DNA of 21,445 nt from SCQX01 sp035720945 (GTDB lineage Bacteria; Pseudomonadota; Gammaproteobacteria; Burkholderiales; Burkholderiaceae_B). The notes beneath the pieces were generated by a model. That model ran no database searches. It worked only from the letters and a program-made list of their open reading frames with translations, and had not been told where the DNA came from. The position numbers and the translations under genes were made by a program. Of this stretch, positions 8,376 through 15,359 are shown one piece after another (position 1 is the first letter of the stretch; each line of letters opens with the position of its first letter). The DNA lies in NCBI GenBank assembly GCA_035720945.1, contig DASTNK010000051.1, positions 1 through 21,445 on the forward strand, written 5' to 3'.

Positions 8376-9050
8376 TTACCGCGTCTGTCCGGGCGCGGCT
8401 CTGGGGAATGAGGCGTCTAGCGCCAGATTGATCCGCAGCACGTTGATGCGCGGCTCGCCCAACACGGCCCATTGGCGTGGCGTGGTGGTTTGGGCGATCA
8501 GTGCCATGATCTTCTGTGTTGGAACGCCCCGTGCGCCGGCGATCCGTTTGGCCTGCAAGCGCGCATTGGCAATGGAGATGTCGGGGTCCAACCCCGAGGC
8601 GGACGCTGTCACCGCGTCAACTGGAACAAGCGCGTTGGCCGTGAGACCGTTCTCCAACCGGTAAGCGTCGATCCTGGATTTGACCTGGTCTGTCAGCTTC
8701 CCGCTGGTTGGCCCGAGGTTGCTGGCGCCGCTCGCGGCGGCGTTGTAAGGCTGGTCGACAGTCTTTCGCGGATCGGAAGGGTCGGTGCCGAGGGTCGCGC
8801 TGGGACGGGGGTGAAAGTACCAGGGCTGGGTGAAATCCTGGCCAATCAGAGTTGAACCGACCACTGCGCCGCCTCGTCGAATCAAGCTGCCTTGAGACTG
8901 GTCGGGAAAGAGTAGGCGGGCGGTGCCGGTGGTCAGCATCGGATAGCCGATACCGGTCACCAGCATGAAGAGAAAGGCGGACACCGCCGCGGGCCGCGAG
9001 AGGCCGCGCAAGGTGGAAGCGTGATGGATATCGCGATTGTCGGGCTGCAT
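8376..9050 (-). CDS. kdpC: KdpC, K+-transporting ATPase subunit C
   Basis: Small accessory subunit of the KdpFABC complex, 224 residues with one N-terminal membrane span (about residues 18-42, AAVSAFLFMLVTGIGYPMLT) and a periplasmic domain. Family signatures are GSTLIGQDFTQPWYFHPRPSA, the segment AAASGASNLGPTS, and the C-terminal VPVDAVTASASGLDPDIS and PRINVLRINLALD blocks. The start follows GAGGTAGG eight bases upstream; kdpA ends 10 bp before it. It is slightly longer than the usual 190-200 residues because of extra residues at both ends. Confidence 0.95.
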   Translation of the reverse strand: MQPDNRDIHHASTLRGLSRPAAVSAFLFMLVTGIGYPMLTTGTARLLFPDQSQGSLIRRGGAVVGSTLIGQDFTQPWYFHPRPSATLGTDPSDPRKTVDQPYNAAASGASNLGPTSGKLTDQVKSRIDAYRLENGLTANALVPVDAVTASASGLDPDISIANARLQAKRIAGARGVPTQKIMALIAQTTTPRQWAVLGEPRINVLRINLALDASFPRAAPGQTR

Positions 9051-9060
9051 GATGCCTACC

Positions 9061-10764
9061 TCAGAACAATTGACCGTTCAGCATCAGCAGATGCTCGACG
9101 ATGGGGCCTAGTGCAAGCGCAGGCAGGAATGTCAGGCCGCCCACCACCAGCACCACAAAGATCAACAGGCTGGTGAATAGGGGAGTGGACGTGGACAAAG
9201 TGCCCGCGCTTTCGGGAATGTGTTTCTTGGCCGCCAGGCATCCGGCCACCGCCAACATGGGAAATAGCGTGATGTAGCGGCCGATCAGCATGGCCAGGCC
9301 GATGGTGGTGTTGAAGAACGGTGTGTCGGCGTTCAGGCCGGCAAACGCCGAACCGTTGTTGGCAGTGCCGGACGCATAGGCGTAAAGCACTTCGCTGAAG
9401 CCGTGTGGACCCGGGTTGGCCAGGCTGTCCAGGGTCGAAGGCATGACTGCCGCCAGCGCGGTGAATCCCAGGATGCTGAGGGGATGGGCCAGAACCGCGA
9501 TCATTACCAATTTCAACTCGCGCGCCTCGATCTTCTTGCCCAGGAATTCCGGTGTGCGTCCGATCATCATGCCGACGAGAAAGACAGTCAGAATGGCGTC
9601 GGTGATGAGATTGATCAGTCCGACGCCGACGCCGCCGAACACGTCGTTCAGCATCATCTGCGCGATGGTGACGAGCCCACCCAGGGGGGTGAGGGAGTCA
9701 TGCATGGCGTCGACCGACCCGGTCGTGGCCGCCGTCGTCACCGTGGCGAACAGGCTGGTCTGGGCGATACCGAAACGCATCTCCTTGCCTTCGAGATTGC
9801 CCCCCGGCTGGGTGGTGGTCAGTTGTTGATCCGCCCCGAGTTGGGTAAGCAGTGGGTTGCCATGCTGTTCCGCTGAATAGATGACGGCCAGAAAGCCAAT
9901 CAGCATGACCAGAAACGCGGCGAAGAACGCCCAGCCCTGTCGCCTGCGCGCAATCATGCTGCCGAACGTGTAGGTCAGGGCGGAGGGAATCAGCAACATG
10001 CCCAGTATGTGCAGCGTGTTGGCCAACGGCGTGGGGTTCTCGAAGGGGTGGGCGGCATTCATGCTGAAAAAGCCCCCGCCGTTGGTGCCGATATGCTTGA
10101 TCGATTCCAGGCTGGCCACCGGCCCCAGGATCAAATGCTGTTTCGCCCCTTCGAGGGTGATGGCCCATGCGTCGGCGGCAAGCGTCTGGGGAATGCCTTG
10201 CCATACGTAGACCAGTGCCAAGACAAAACTCAACGGTAGAAGGATCCGGTAGGTGATCCGGGTGAAATCCACCCAGTAATTGCCAATGTCCGCGCTGTCG
10301 TGCCGGCTTAATCCCCGGATGAAACCCCCTGCGGCGGCGATGCCGGTGGCCGCGCTGATGGTCATGAGAAATGTGATCACCGCCATCTGCGAAAAGTTCG
10401 ACAGACTGCTTTCACCGGCGTAAGCCTGCCAGTTGGTGTTCGTGGTGAAGGAAACCGCCGTGTTGAATGCCAAGTCCGGACTCTGGGCGGCCCGATCCAG
10501 GGAGTCGAACGGCAACACGCCTTGTAGCCTCAGGATCAGGTAGCCGAGGAACATCATCGCCGCGTTGCTCAACAACAAGGCCATGCCATAGCGTTTCCAC
10601 GGCATGGTCTCGGAGGGATCGATGCCCAGCAGGCGGTAGGTCCAGCGTTCGGCCAGTGTGTGGTGCGGGCTGGTGTAGGCGCGGGCCAGCCATTTGCCGA
10701 CAAGAACGGCGAGACCGGTCATGACCACCAGCACGATTGCGAATTGAACAAGATTGTTGGACAT
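9061..10764 (-). CDS. kdpA: KdpA, K+-selective channel subunit of the Kdp ATPase
   Basis: K+-binding and translocating inner-membrane subunit, 567 residues, related to the superfamily of K+ transporters with four pore loops. Visible filter regions are TTNTNWQAYAGE (about 107-118), KHIGTNGGGFFSMNAAHPFENPT broken across the second pore loop (about 223-245), TTGSVDAMHDSLTPLGG in the third, and YASGTANNGSAFAGL in the fourth. About ten hydrophobic spans are spread along the protein. GAGGGCGG precedes the ATG; the previous small ORF ends 10 bp upstream, so the genes are tightly packed. Confidence 0.97.
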   Translation of the reverse strand: MSNNLVQFAIVLVVMTGLAVLVGKWLARAYTSPHHTLAERWTYRLLGIDPSETMPWKRYGMALLLSNAAMMFLGYLILRLQGVLPFDSLDRAAQSPDLAFNTAVSFTTNTNWQAYAGESSLSNFSQMAVITFLMTISAATGIAAAGGFIRGLSRHDSADIGNYWVDFTRITYRILLPLSFVLALVYVWQGIPQTLAADAWAITLEGAKQHLILGPVASLESIKHIGTNGGGFFSMNAAHPFENPTPLANTLHILGMLLIPSALTYTFGSMIARRRQGWAFFAAFLVMLIGFLAVIYSAEQHGNPLLTQLGADQQLTTTQPGGNLEGKEMRFGIAQTSLFATVTTAATTGSVDAMHDSLTPLGGLVTIAQMMLNDVFGGVGVGLINLITDAILTVFLVGMMIGRTPEFLGKKIEARELKLVMIAVLAHPLSILGFTALAAVMPSTLDSLANPGPHGFSEVLYAYASGTANNGSAFAGLNADTPFFNTTIGLAMLIGRYITLFPMLAVAGCLAAKKHIPESAGTLSTSTPLFTSLLIFVVLVVGGLTFLPALALGPIVEHLLMLNGQLF

Positions 10765-10774
10765 GTCGCCGCCC

Positions 10775-10858
10775 TCAGATTTTGTCCAGGCCAGCCAGGA
10801 ATCCGGCGGCCAGGATGAAGAAAGCCAGCGCCAGGAATACGAAAGCGATGTCGCCCAT
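10775..10858 (-). CDS. Tiny single-span membrane protein between kdpF and kdpA
   Basis: A 27-residue ORF beginning MGDIAF and ending LAGLDKI, almost entirely one hydrophobic helix with a C-terminal Asp-Lys. GGATGA lies a few bases before the ATG, and the stop is 10 bp before kdpA, so it sits in the same tightly spaced operon. I recall similar unnamed short ORFs near kdpF in other proteobacterial kdp operons, but could not check this. It is not the best KdpF candidate, since the ORF at 10900-11001 carries the KdpF signature. Its role is unknown; a Kdp complex accessory peptide is a guess. Confidence 0.6.
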   Translation of the reverse strand: MGDIAFVFLALAFFILAAGFLAGLDKI

Positions 10859-10899
10859 GGAAATCATCCGTGTTGATTGTTGCGTTGTGCGCGCGTGCG

Positions 10900-11001
10900 T
10901 CAGAATCGCTCGGGTTTGATCAGCGCGTAGAACAGATAGATGAAAAGCAGGGCCGAGACGATTCCGGCCAGCCACAAGGTTGTCGAGCCCATGGTCGTCA
11001 T
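10900..11001 (-). CDS. kdpF: KdpF, small stabilising subunit of the Kdp ATPase
   Basis: A 33-residue single-span membrane protein ending FYALIKPERF, which matches the KdpF pattern of a hydrophobic helix followed by YxLxYAL-x-PE-x-F. KdpF binds at the KdpA/KdpB interface as a lipid-like stabiliser of the pump. It is the first kdp structural gene in the transcript. The first ATG is at 11001 and a second at 10992; neither has a strong ribosome site, but the 11001 ATG overlaps the stop of an upstream ORF as ATGA, so coupling may replace an independent site. Confidence 0.8.
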   Translation of the reverse strand: MTTMGSTTLWLAGIVSALLFIYLFYALIKPERF

Positions 11002-11120
11002 GCGGCGCGCAGGCGGTTGGCGAGCGCGGAGGCTGCCGTGGCTTGGGATGTGGCCACCGTGTCTTGTGCCTTGGCTGGATGCGGGGCTGTTGTAGGACTG
11101 ATAGTCACTGCCATCTCCAT
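10998..11120 (-). CDS. Possible 40-residue upstream ORF coupled to kdpF
   Basis: An ORF of 40 codons from ATG at 11120 (alternative ATG at 11114) whose TGA overlaps the kdpF ATG in the classic ATGA arrangement. The peptide is Ala/Thr/Pro-rich, hydrophilic and without a recognisable domain. AGGA lies rather far (14 bases) before the first ATG. It could be a leader that delivers ribosomes to kdpF, which lacks its own site, or a chance frame in GC-rich DNA. Confidence 0.3.
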   Translation of the reverse strand: MEMAVTISPTTAPHPAKAQDTVATSQATAASALANRLRAA

Positions 11121-11144
11121 GTTATTTGGAACATTCCTGGAGGC

Positions 11145-11209
11145 AGTGTAGAGACGGCGACGTAAAGGTGCCGCTCATTTCCGAGGCGGCGACATAAAAA
11201 TCGTGTAAA
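11145..11209 (-). promoter_or_regulatory. Predicted kdp promoter with KdpE-type direct repeat
   Basis: Read on the minus strand, TTTACA (11204-11209), five bases, then TTTATG (11193-11198) form a direct repeat like the T-rich TTTATA/TTTACA half-sites known for E. coli KdpE. A -10-like TACACT lies at 11145-11150 with no acceptable -35, as expected of an activator-dependent promoter. The repeat centres about 63 bases upstream of the start site inferred from that -10. A further TTTACG half-site is at 11161-11166. The predicted leader to kdpF is about 137 bases. Confidence 0.5.
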
Positions 11210-11236
11210 GATTCTTGTGGCTATCGTTCTATGCCG

Positions 11237-11252
11237 GCGCACATCGGTGCGC
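11237..11252. repeat. Short GC hairpin between the IclR gene and the kdp promoter
   Basis: GCGCAC (11237-11242), a four-base loop and GTGCGC (11247-11252) form a perfect stem 42 bases after the regulator stop. No T-tract follows on the minus strand, so it is at best a weak end to the regulator transcript, which otherwise reads toward kdp. Confidence 0.25.
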
Positions 11253-11294
11253 AGTGCTCTGGGTGTTCTGTCTCCGCACCTCCGAGACGGCACA

Positions 11295-12071
11295 CTAGAT
11301 CGATGCGTGATTTTCCCGGAAGACAGCCGCCATTTCCTCGGCAACGTCGCGCAGTTGCGGAAGATGGGTCGCCAGGCCTTCGACACTTGTGCGTTCTATC
11401 GAAGACTGAATGGCGACCGCCGCGCATGCGCGGCGGCTGTCCAGCATGACGGGCACCGCCATCCCCACGATGCCTGACATGTACTCCTGATTATTGAAGC
11501 TGAGCCGGTTCCGCCGGATGCGCACGAGCTCTTCGCGCAGCACATCACGGCTGGTGATGGTCTGCTGCGTGCTCACGCGCAATGGCAGCTTCTCGATCAG
11601 CCGTTCGCGCTGCTGTCTGGGCATGAAACTGAGCAGCAGTTTGCCACTGGACGTGCAATGCAAGGGAACCCGAGTGCCCGCCCCCAGCCTCGTGGACAGC
11701 GGCCAGTTGGCTTCCACCCTGTCAAGGTACACAATGCCGTCCCCGCCGGCCATGGTCAGATTGCAGGTTTCATCCACCGTGTCCACGAGTTGCTGCAGTA
11801 TGGCCCTGCGTGCTGCCGCCGGGCCTGACACCATCAACATGTTGATGGCCATCTGACGCACGCGCGACGAACACTCGTAATGCTTGCCCGGACTATTGCG
11901 GGTCACCAGCCATGCGCTCTCGAGCTGCTTGAGCAGCCTGTGGACTGATTGCTTAGGCAGATCGATGCGATCGGAGATCTGGGCCAGGGACAGGGGTTCC
12001 TGGGCCTCGGACAGGATTTCTATGATGCGGAAAGCACGTACAGCCGTGGCATTGTTCTGGGTCGATGACAT
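11295..12071 (-). CDS. sauR: IclR-family regulator, SauR-like
   Basis: Cytosolic transcription factor of 258 residues. The N-terminal winged helix-turn-helix (about residues 8-70) includes PLSLAQISDRIDLPKQSVHRLL, and the C-terminal effector domain has LHCTSSGKLLLSFM and the YMSGIVGMAVPV region typical of IclR proteins. The ATG at 12071 is chosen because GAGGGA stands seven bases upstream and the residues before it are not family-like. It is divergent from the acylating dehydrogenase operon, as described for sauR in Cupriavidus necator, so I infer that it controls the operon in response to sulfoacetate or a CoA derivative. The family assignment is firm; the sau name rests on context. Confidence 0.75.
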   Translation of the reverse strand: MSSTQNNATAVRAFRIIEILSEAQEPLSLAQISDRIDLPKQSVHRLLKQLESAWLVTRNSPGKHYECSSRVRQMAINMLMVSGPAAARRAILQQLVDTVDETCNLTMAGGDGIVYLDRVEANWPLSTRLGAGTRVPLHCTSSGKLLLSFMPRQQRERLIEKLPLRVSTQQTITSRDVLREELVRIRRNRLSFNNQEYMSGIVGMAVPVMLDSRRACAAVAIQSSIERTSVEGLATHLPQLRDVAEEMAAVFRENHASI

Positions 12072-12089
12072 GCGGATTCCCTCGAGATA

Positions 12090-12139
12090 GAGACGACTGT
12101 AGTCTCGAAATGTGTATTTTTCCATCCACGAGAACGTTC
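12090..12139. promoter_or_regulatory. Palindromes in the divergent sauR-sauS region, candidate operators
   Basis: GAGAC (12090-12094) and GTCTC (12102-12106) form an inverted repeat with a 7-base spacer, nested in a wider pair TCGAGA (12082-12087) and TCTCGA (12103-12108). A second palindrome, GAACGTTC, is at 12132-12139. Both lie just upstream of the regulator start, where an IclR-type protein would bind for autoregulation and divergent control. I found no convincing -35/-10 pair on either strand. Confidence 0.35.
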
Positions 12140-12189
12140 CCGTCGCGGAATCATGACATATCGGGACGCTTTATTTCTCCGTTCACGTA

Positions 12190-12219
12190 GATTGGACATT
12201 AGTCCGTCCAATCAGGAGG
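12190..12219 (+). promoter_or_regulatory. Perfect inverted repeat abutting the sauS ribosome binding site
   Basis: GATTGGAC (12190-12197), eight bases, then GTCCAATC (12206-12213) is a perfect 8-bp inverted repeat. The last base is directly followed by AGGAGG (12214-12219), eight bases before the sauS ATG. The GTCC motif is doubled (12202-12205 and 12206-12209), so the GGAC at 12194-12197 can pair with either copy, giving two exclusive hairpins. It may be an operator or an RNA element at the ribosome site. Confidence 0.5.
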
Positions 12220-12227
12220 TGCAGGAG

Positions 12228-13667
12228 ATGGAACTTCAGGAAATCCGTCTGGGTACGGAAGCCACCGAGGCCGACCGGGTCGGTCAATTGATACAGAAGG
12301 CGCGCAGCGCCCAGATCATGTTCTCTGGAATGGGGCAGGAGGCCCTGGATGACGCAGTCGCCGCCGTCGGCTGGGCCATCATGGAGCCCGGGCGCAACCG
12401 CTTGCTGTCCGAACGGGCGGTCGCCGAAACCGGGCTGGGCAACGTGGCCGATAAGATCCGCAAAAACGATCGCAAGACCCTGGGCCTGCTGCGCGACCTG
12501 CAAGGGGTCATCACCACCGGCGTCATCGCGCGCGACGAGGTGACCGGCATTACCGAGATCGCCCGTCCCGTTGGCGTGGTGGCGGCGATCACCCCGTCCA
12601 CCAATCCGGCAGCCACGCCGGCCAACAAGATCATCAACGCGCTCAAATGTGGCAATGCGGTCATCGTGGCCCCATCCCCCAAGGGGCTGGGGCCGTGTCA
12701 GATGCTGATTGGCTTCATCCATGAGCAATTCAAAAAGTGCGGGCTGCCCGCGGATCTGGTGCAGTGCCTGCCGTCCCCGATCACCAAGGCCATGACTGCC
12801 GAGCTCATGCGCCAGGCGGATCTCGTGGTCGCCACCGGGTCGCAGTCCAACGTGCGCATGGCCTATGGCTGTGGCACTCCGGCGTTCGGGGTGGGGGCGG
12901 GAAATGTGGCGTCGATCGTGGACGGCTCCGCCGACGTGGCTGATGCCGCCGCCAAGATCGTGGCCTCCAAGACCTTTGACAATGCCACCAGCTGCTCGTC
13001 GGAAAATAGCGTAGTGGTGGTTTCTTCGGTATACGACGCCATGCTGGCCGCCCTGCGGGAACAGGGGGCGGTGCTGCTCACCGCCGCCGAAAAACAGCGT
13101 CTGCAGGCCGTGATGTGGTCGTCCGGGAAATTGAGCGGTGCGGTGACGGGCAAATCGGCGGCGGAAATCGCCGACATCGCGGGCCTGGACCTGTGCGACC
13201 GGATCGCCTCGGATCCGTTGACTGTGCTGCTGGTCGAAGAGGCCGGCTTTGGTCGCGACCATCCGTTTTCCGGAGAAAAGCTCTCGCCGGTCTTGACCGT
13301 GTATCGTGCGCCGGATTTCGACGGGGCGTGCGCCATGGTATGGCGCCAGTATGCATACATGGGGGCTGGCCATTCAGTCGGCCTGCATACTCGGGATGAG
13401 GGCCAGGCAGAGGTGCTTGGTCAGGCCCTGCCGGTGTCCCGGGTCATTGTCAATCAGGCGCATTGCTTCGCCACGGGCGGGAATTTCGACAATGGGCTGC
13501 CGTTCTCGCTGTCCATGGGGTGCGGCACCTGGGGCGGGAACAACTTCTCCGACAACATGCATTATCGCCACTATATGAACATCACACGCGTGGCGCGTCG
13601 GATTCCGGAGCGCAAGCCCACCATGGGGCAGGTGCTGGGTGGATACTTCGAGAGGTACGGGGCATGA
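12228..13667 (+). CDS. sauS: Acylating aldehyde dehydrogenase, sulfoacetaldehyde dehydrogenase SauS-like
   Basis: Cytosolic CoA-dependent aldehyde dehydrogenase of 479 residues, related to EutE/AdhE-type acylating enzymes. The nucleophile is Cys256 in DNATSCSSENS. The region IARPVGVVAAITPSTNPAAT (about 111-130) is the cofactor-binding entry, and VVATGSQSNVRMAY with the glycine-rich GVGAGNV follows. There is no general-base Glu of the hydrolytic class at the equivalent site, which fits acyl transfer to CoA. In the SauS reaction sulfoacetyl-CoA is reduced with NADPH to sulfoacetaldehyde. The start at 12228 follows a perfect AGGAGG; an earlier in-frame start is less likely. Its stop overlaps the next gene as ATGA. 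Family is firm; the sulfoacetyl substrate is inferred from the four-gene context. Confidence 0.75.
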   Translation: MELQEIRLGTEATEADRVGQLIQKARSAQIMFSGMGQEALDDAVAAVGWAIMEPGRNRLLSERAVAETGLGNVADKIRKNDRKTLGLLRDLQGVITTGVIARDEVTGITEIARPVGVVAAITPSTNPAATPANKIINALKCGNAVIVAPSPKGLGPCQMLIGFIHEQFKKCGLPADLVQCLPSPITKAMTAELMRQADLVVATGSQSNVRMAYGCGTPAFGVGAGNVASIVDGSADVADAAAKIVASKTFDNATSCSSENSVVVVSSVYDAMLAALREQGAVLLTAAEKQRLQAVMWSSGKLSGAVTGKSAAEIADIAGLDLCDRIASDPLTVLLVEEAGFGRDHPFSGEKLSPVLTVYRAPDFDGACAMVWRQYAYMGAGHSVGLHTRDEGQAEVLGQALPVSRVIVNQAHCFATGGNFDNGLPFSLSMGCGTWGGNNFSDNMHYRHYMNITRVARRIPERKPTMGQVLGGYFERYGA

Positions 13668-15187
13668 ACGAGCCACTCACTTTCGCGGGCCTATTGCGGG
13701 GCCTGGCATCCCGCCAGCCTGATAGCTCTTTTCTCATTTCCTCCGACAGCGGCCGCGAGCTGACTTGCGGACGCTTGTGGCAGCACTGCCAAGGCCTGGG
13801 GCGGCAGTTCAAGACATTGGGCCTGGGCACAGGCGACAAGGTTTCCGTCTACATGCCAAACGGCGAACTGACGGCGGTATTGTTGCTGGGCATCATGACC
13901 AACGGGCTTGTGGCCAATCCGATCAACTTGATGTGCCAGCCCGCGCAGCTCAGGCATATTCTTGAGCACTCAGATACGAGGCTGATCTTTGCCGGCAGAG
14001 AGCAGGCGGGCGCGCTGAAGGCGGCCTTGCGCGAAGTGAAGCGCGACGTCCGACTGGTGGTATGCGACCCGGCCGGCGACGAAATACCGTCGTTTGCGTT
14101 GGACCCCGCAGCCGGCGGCACCATGACTGAGCCGCAGCCGGGCGACCCAGCCTTGTTGATGTACACCTCGGGTACGACAGGCGTGCCCAAGGGCGTGCTG
14201 CACAGCCACGACAGTCTGATCTACAACGGCCGATGCATCAGCGAAGCCCATCATCTTGCCCGGGGCGACCGGGTGCTGGGGTCGCTGCCCCTGTACCATA
14301 TCAATGGCCTCGTGGTGACGCTTGTGGCGCCGCTGGTGCATGAGGGCTCGGTGGTAATGACGCCGCGGTTCTCGGTAGCGTCTTTCTGGACGGATGCCAG
14401 CCGTTTCCGGTGCACCTGGATCAATGTGGTGCCCACCATCATTTCCTATCTGCTCAACGAAGGCAGTGACGCCGCCACGCCGGACCTGTCCCGCCTGCGG
14501 TTCTGCCGGTCGGCCTCATCAGCTTTGGCGCCGGAGCACCATCGCGCGTTCGAGAAGCGGTTCGGCATCGGCATCATTGAGACGATGGGCCTGACGGAAA
14601 CGGCCGCGCCGGCATTCAGCAATCCCTATGAACAGGACGACCGGCGCATAGGCAGCATCGGCAAACCTTCCGGCACGCGCGCCATGGTTGTGGGCGCCGA
14701 TGGCAAACCGGTGGCGTCGTGGGAGAAGGGTGAGATCATCCTGACAGGACATAACGTCATGCTGGGATACTACAAGGACCCGGAACGCACGCGTGACGTG
14801 TTCACCGACGATGGCTGGCTCAGGACGGGTGACATCGGACATCAGGATGAGCAGGGCTACTTCTACGTCACCGGCCGGGCCAAGGAACTGATCATCAAGG
14901 GGGGCGAGAACATTGCGCCGCGCGAGATCGACGAGGTGGTAATCAAGCATCCCAGTGTTCTTGATGCGGCCGCGGTGGGGGTGCCGCACCCGGACTATGG
15001 CCAGGATATCGCCGTCTACCTGGTGCTGCGCGACAACGCGGTTTTCGACAGCGACGCGTTGCGCCGCCATTGCCTGAGCGAGCTGGGCAAGTACAAGACA
15101 CCCAGCAAGTATGTCGTGGTCGACGAGCTGCCTCGCGGACCGTCGGGCAAAGTGCAGCGCCTCAAGTTGCTCGAGCTGGACGCATGA
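13664..15187 (+). CDS. sauT: AMP-forming acyl-CoA ligase, sulfoacetate-CoA ligase SauT-like
   Basis: Cytosolic adenylate-forming ligase of 507 residues. Visible core motifs: YTSGTTGVPKG (167-177, ATP phosphate loop), the substrate-adenylate segment IIETMGLTETAAPAF, DDGWLRTGDIG, GRAKELIIKGGENIAPREID, and the C-terminal catalytic Lys496 in GPSGK. It activates a carboxylic acid with ATP to an acyl-AMP and then the CoA thioester; in the SauT role the acid is sulfoacetate, giving sulfoacetyl-CoA for SauS. The ATG overlaps the sauS stop by four bases, so the two are translationally coupled. The substrate is inferred from context, and other short acids remain possible. Confidence 0.75.
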   Translation: MNEPLTFAGLLRGLASRQPDSSFLISSDSGRELTCGRLWQHCQGLGRQFKTLGLGTGDKVSVYMPNGELTAVLLLGIMTNGLVANPINLMCQPAQLRHILEHSDTRLIFAGREQAGALKAALREVKRDVRLVVCDPAGDEIPSFALDPAAGGTMTEPQPGDPALLMYTSGTTGVPKGVLHSHDSLIYNGRCISEAHHLARGDRVLGSLPLYHINGLVVTLVAPLVHEGSVVMTPRFSVASFWTDASRFRCTWINVVPTIISYLLNEGSDAATPDLSRLRFCRSASSALAPEHHRAFEKRFGIGIIETMGLTETAAPAFSNPYEQDDRRIGSIGKPSGTRAMVVGADGKPVASWEKGEIILTGHNVMLGYYKDPERTRDVFTDDGWLRTGDIGHQDEQGYFYVTGRAKELIIKGGENIAPREIDEVVIKHPSVLDAAAVGVPHPDYGQDIAVYLVLRDNAVFDSDALRRHCLSELGKYKTPSKYVVVDELPRGPSGKVQRLKLLELDA

Positions 15188-15219
15188 GCGATTCAAGATT
15201 TCATTGATCACGAGAATGC

Positions 15220-15238
15220 CCACGTTGGACGTGCGTGG
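15220..15238. repeat. Overlapping short hairpins between sauT and sauU
   Basis: CCACG (15220-15224) pairs with CGTGG (15234-15238), and a competing pair CACGT (15221-15225) with ACGTG (15229-15233) uses the same bases. A TTTTT run begins 9 bases further on, so a weak internal terminator or processing point in the 172-bp sauT-sauU gap is possible. The stems are short and support is modest. Confidence 0.3.
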
Positions 15239-15359
15239 AGGGAGGGTTTTTAACAATCCATAACGTGCAGTAAAGCCACAGAGTTCGCTTACCCGACACA
15301 ATCTGACCAGGACCGACGCAGACGGCCATGTGCCGCTAGTGACGGCCGAGGAGACAAAC

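Noticed and set aside
12183..13373. 396-codon open frame on the minus strand opposite sauS
   Set aside because: Shadow of the dehydrogenase; His/Gly/Arg-rich without motifs.
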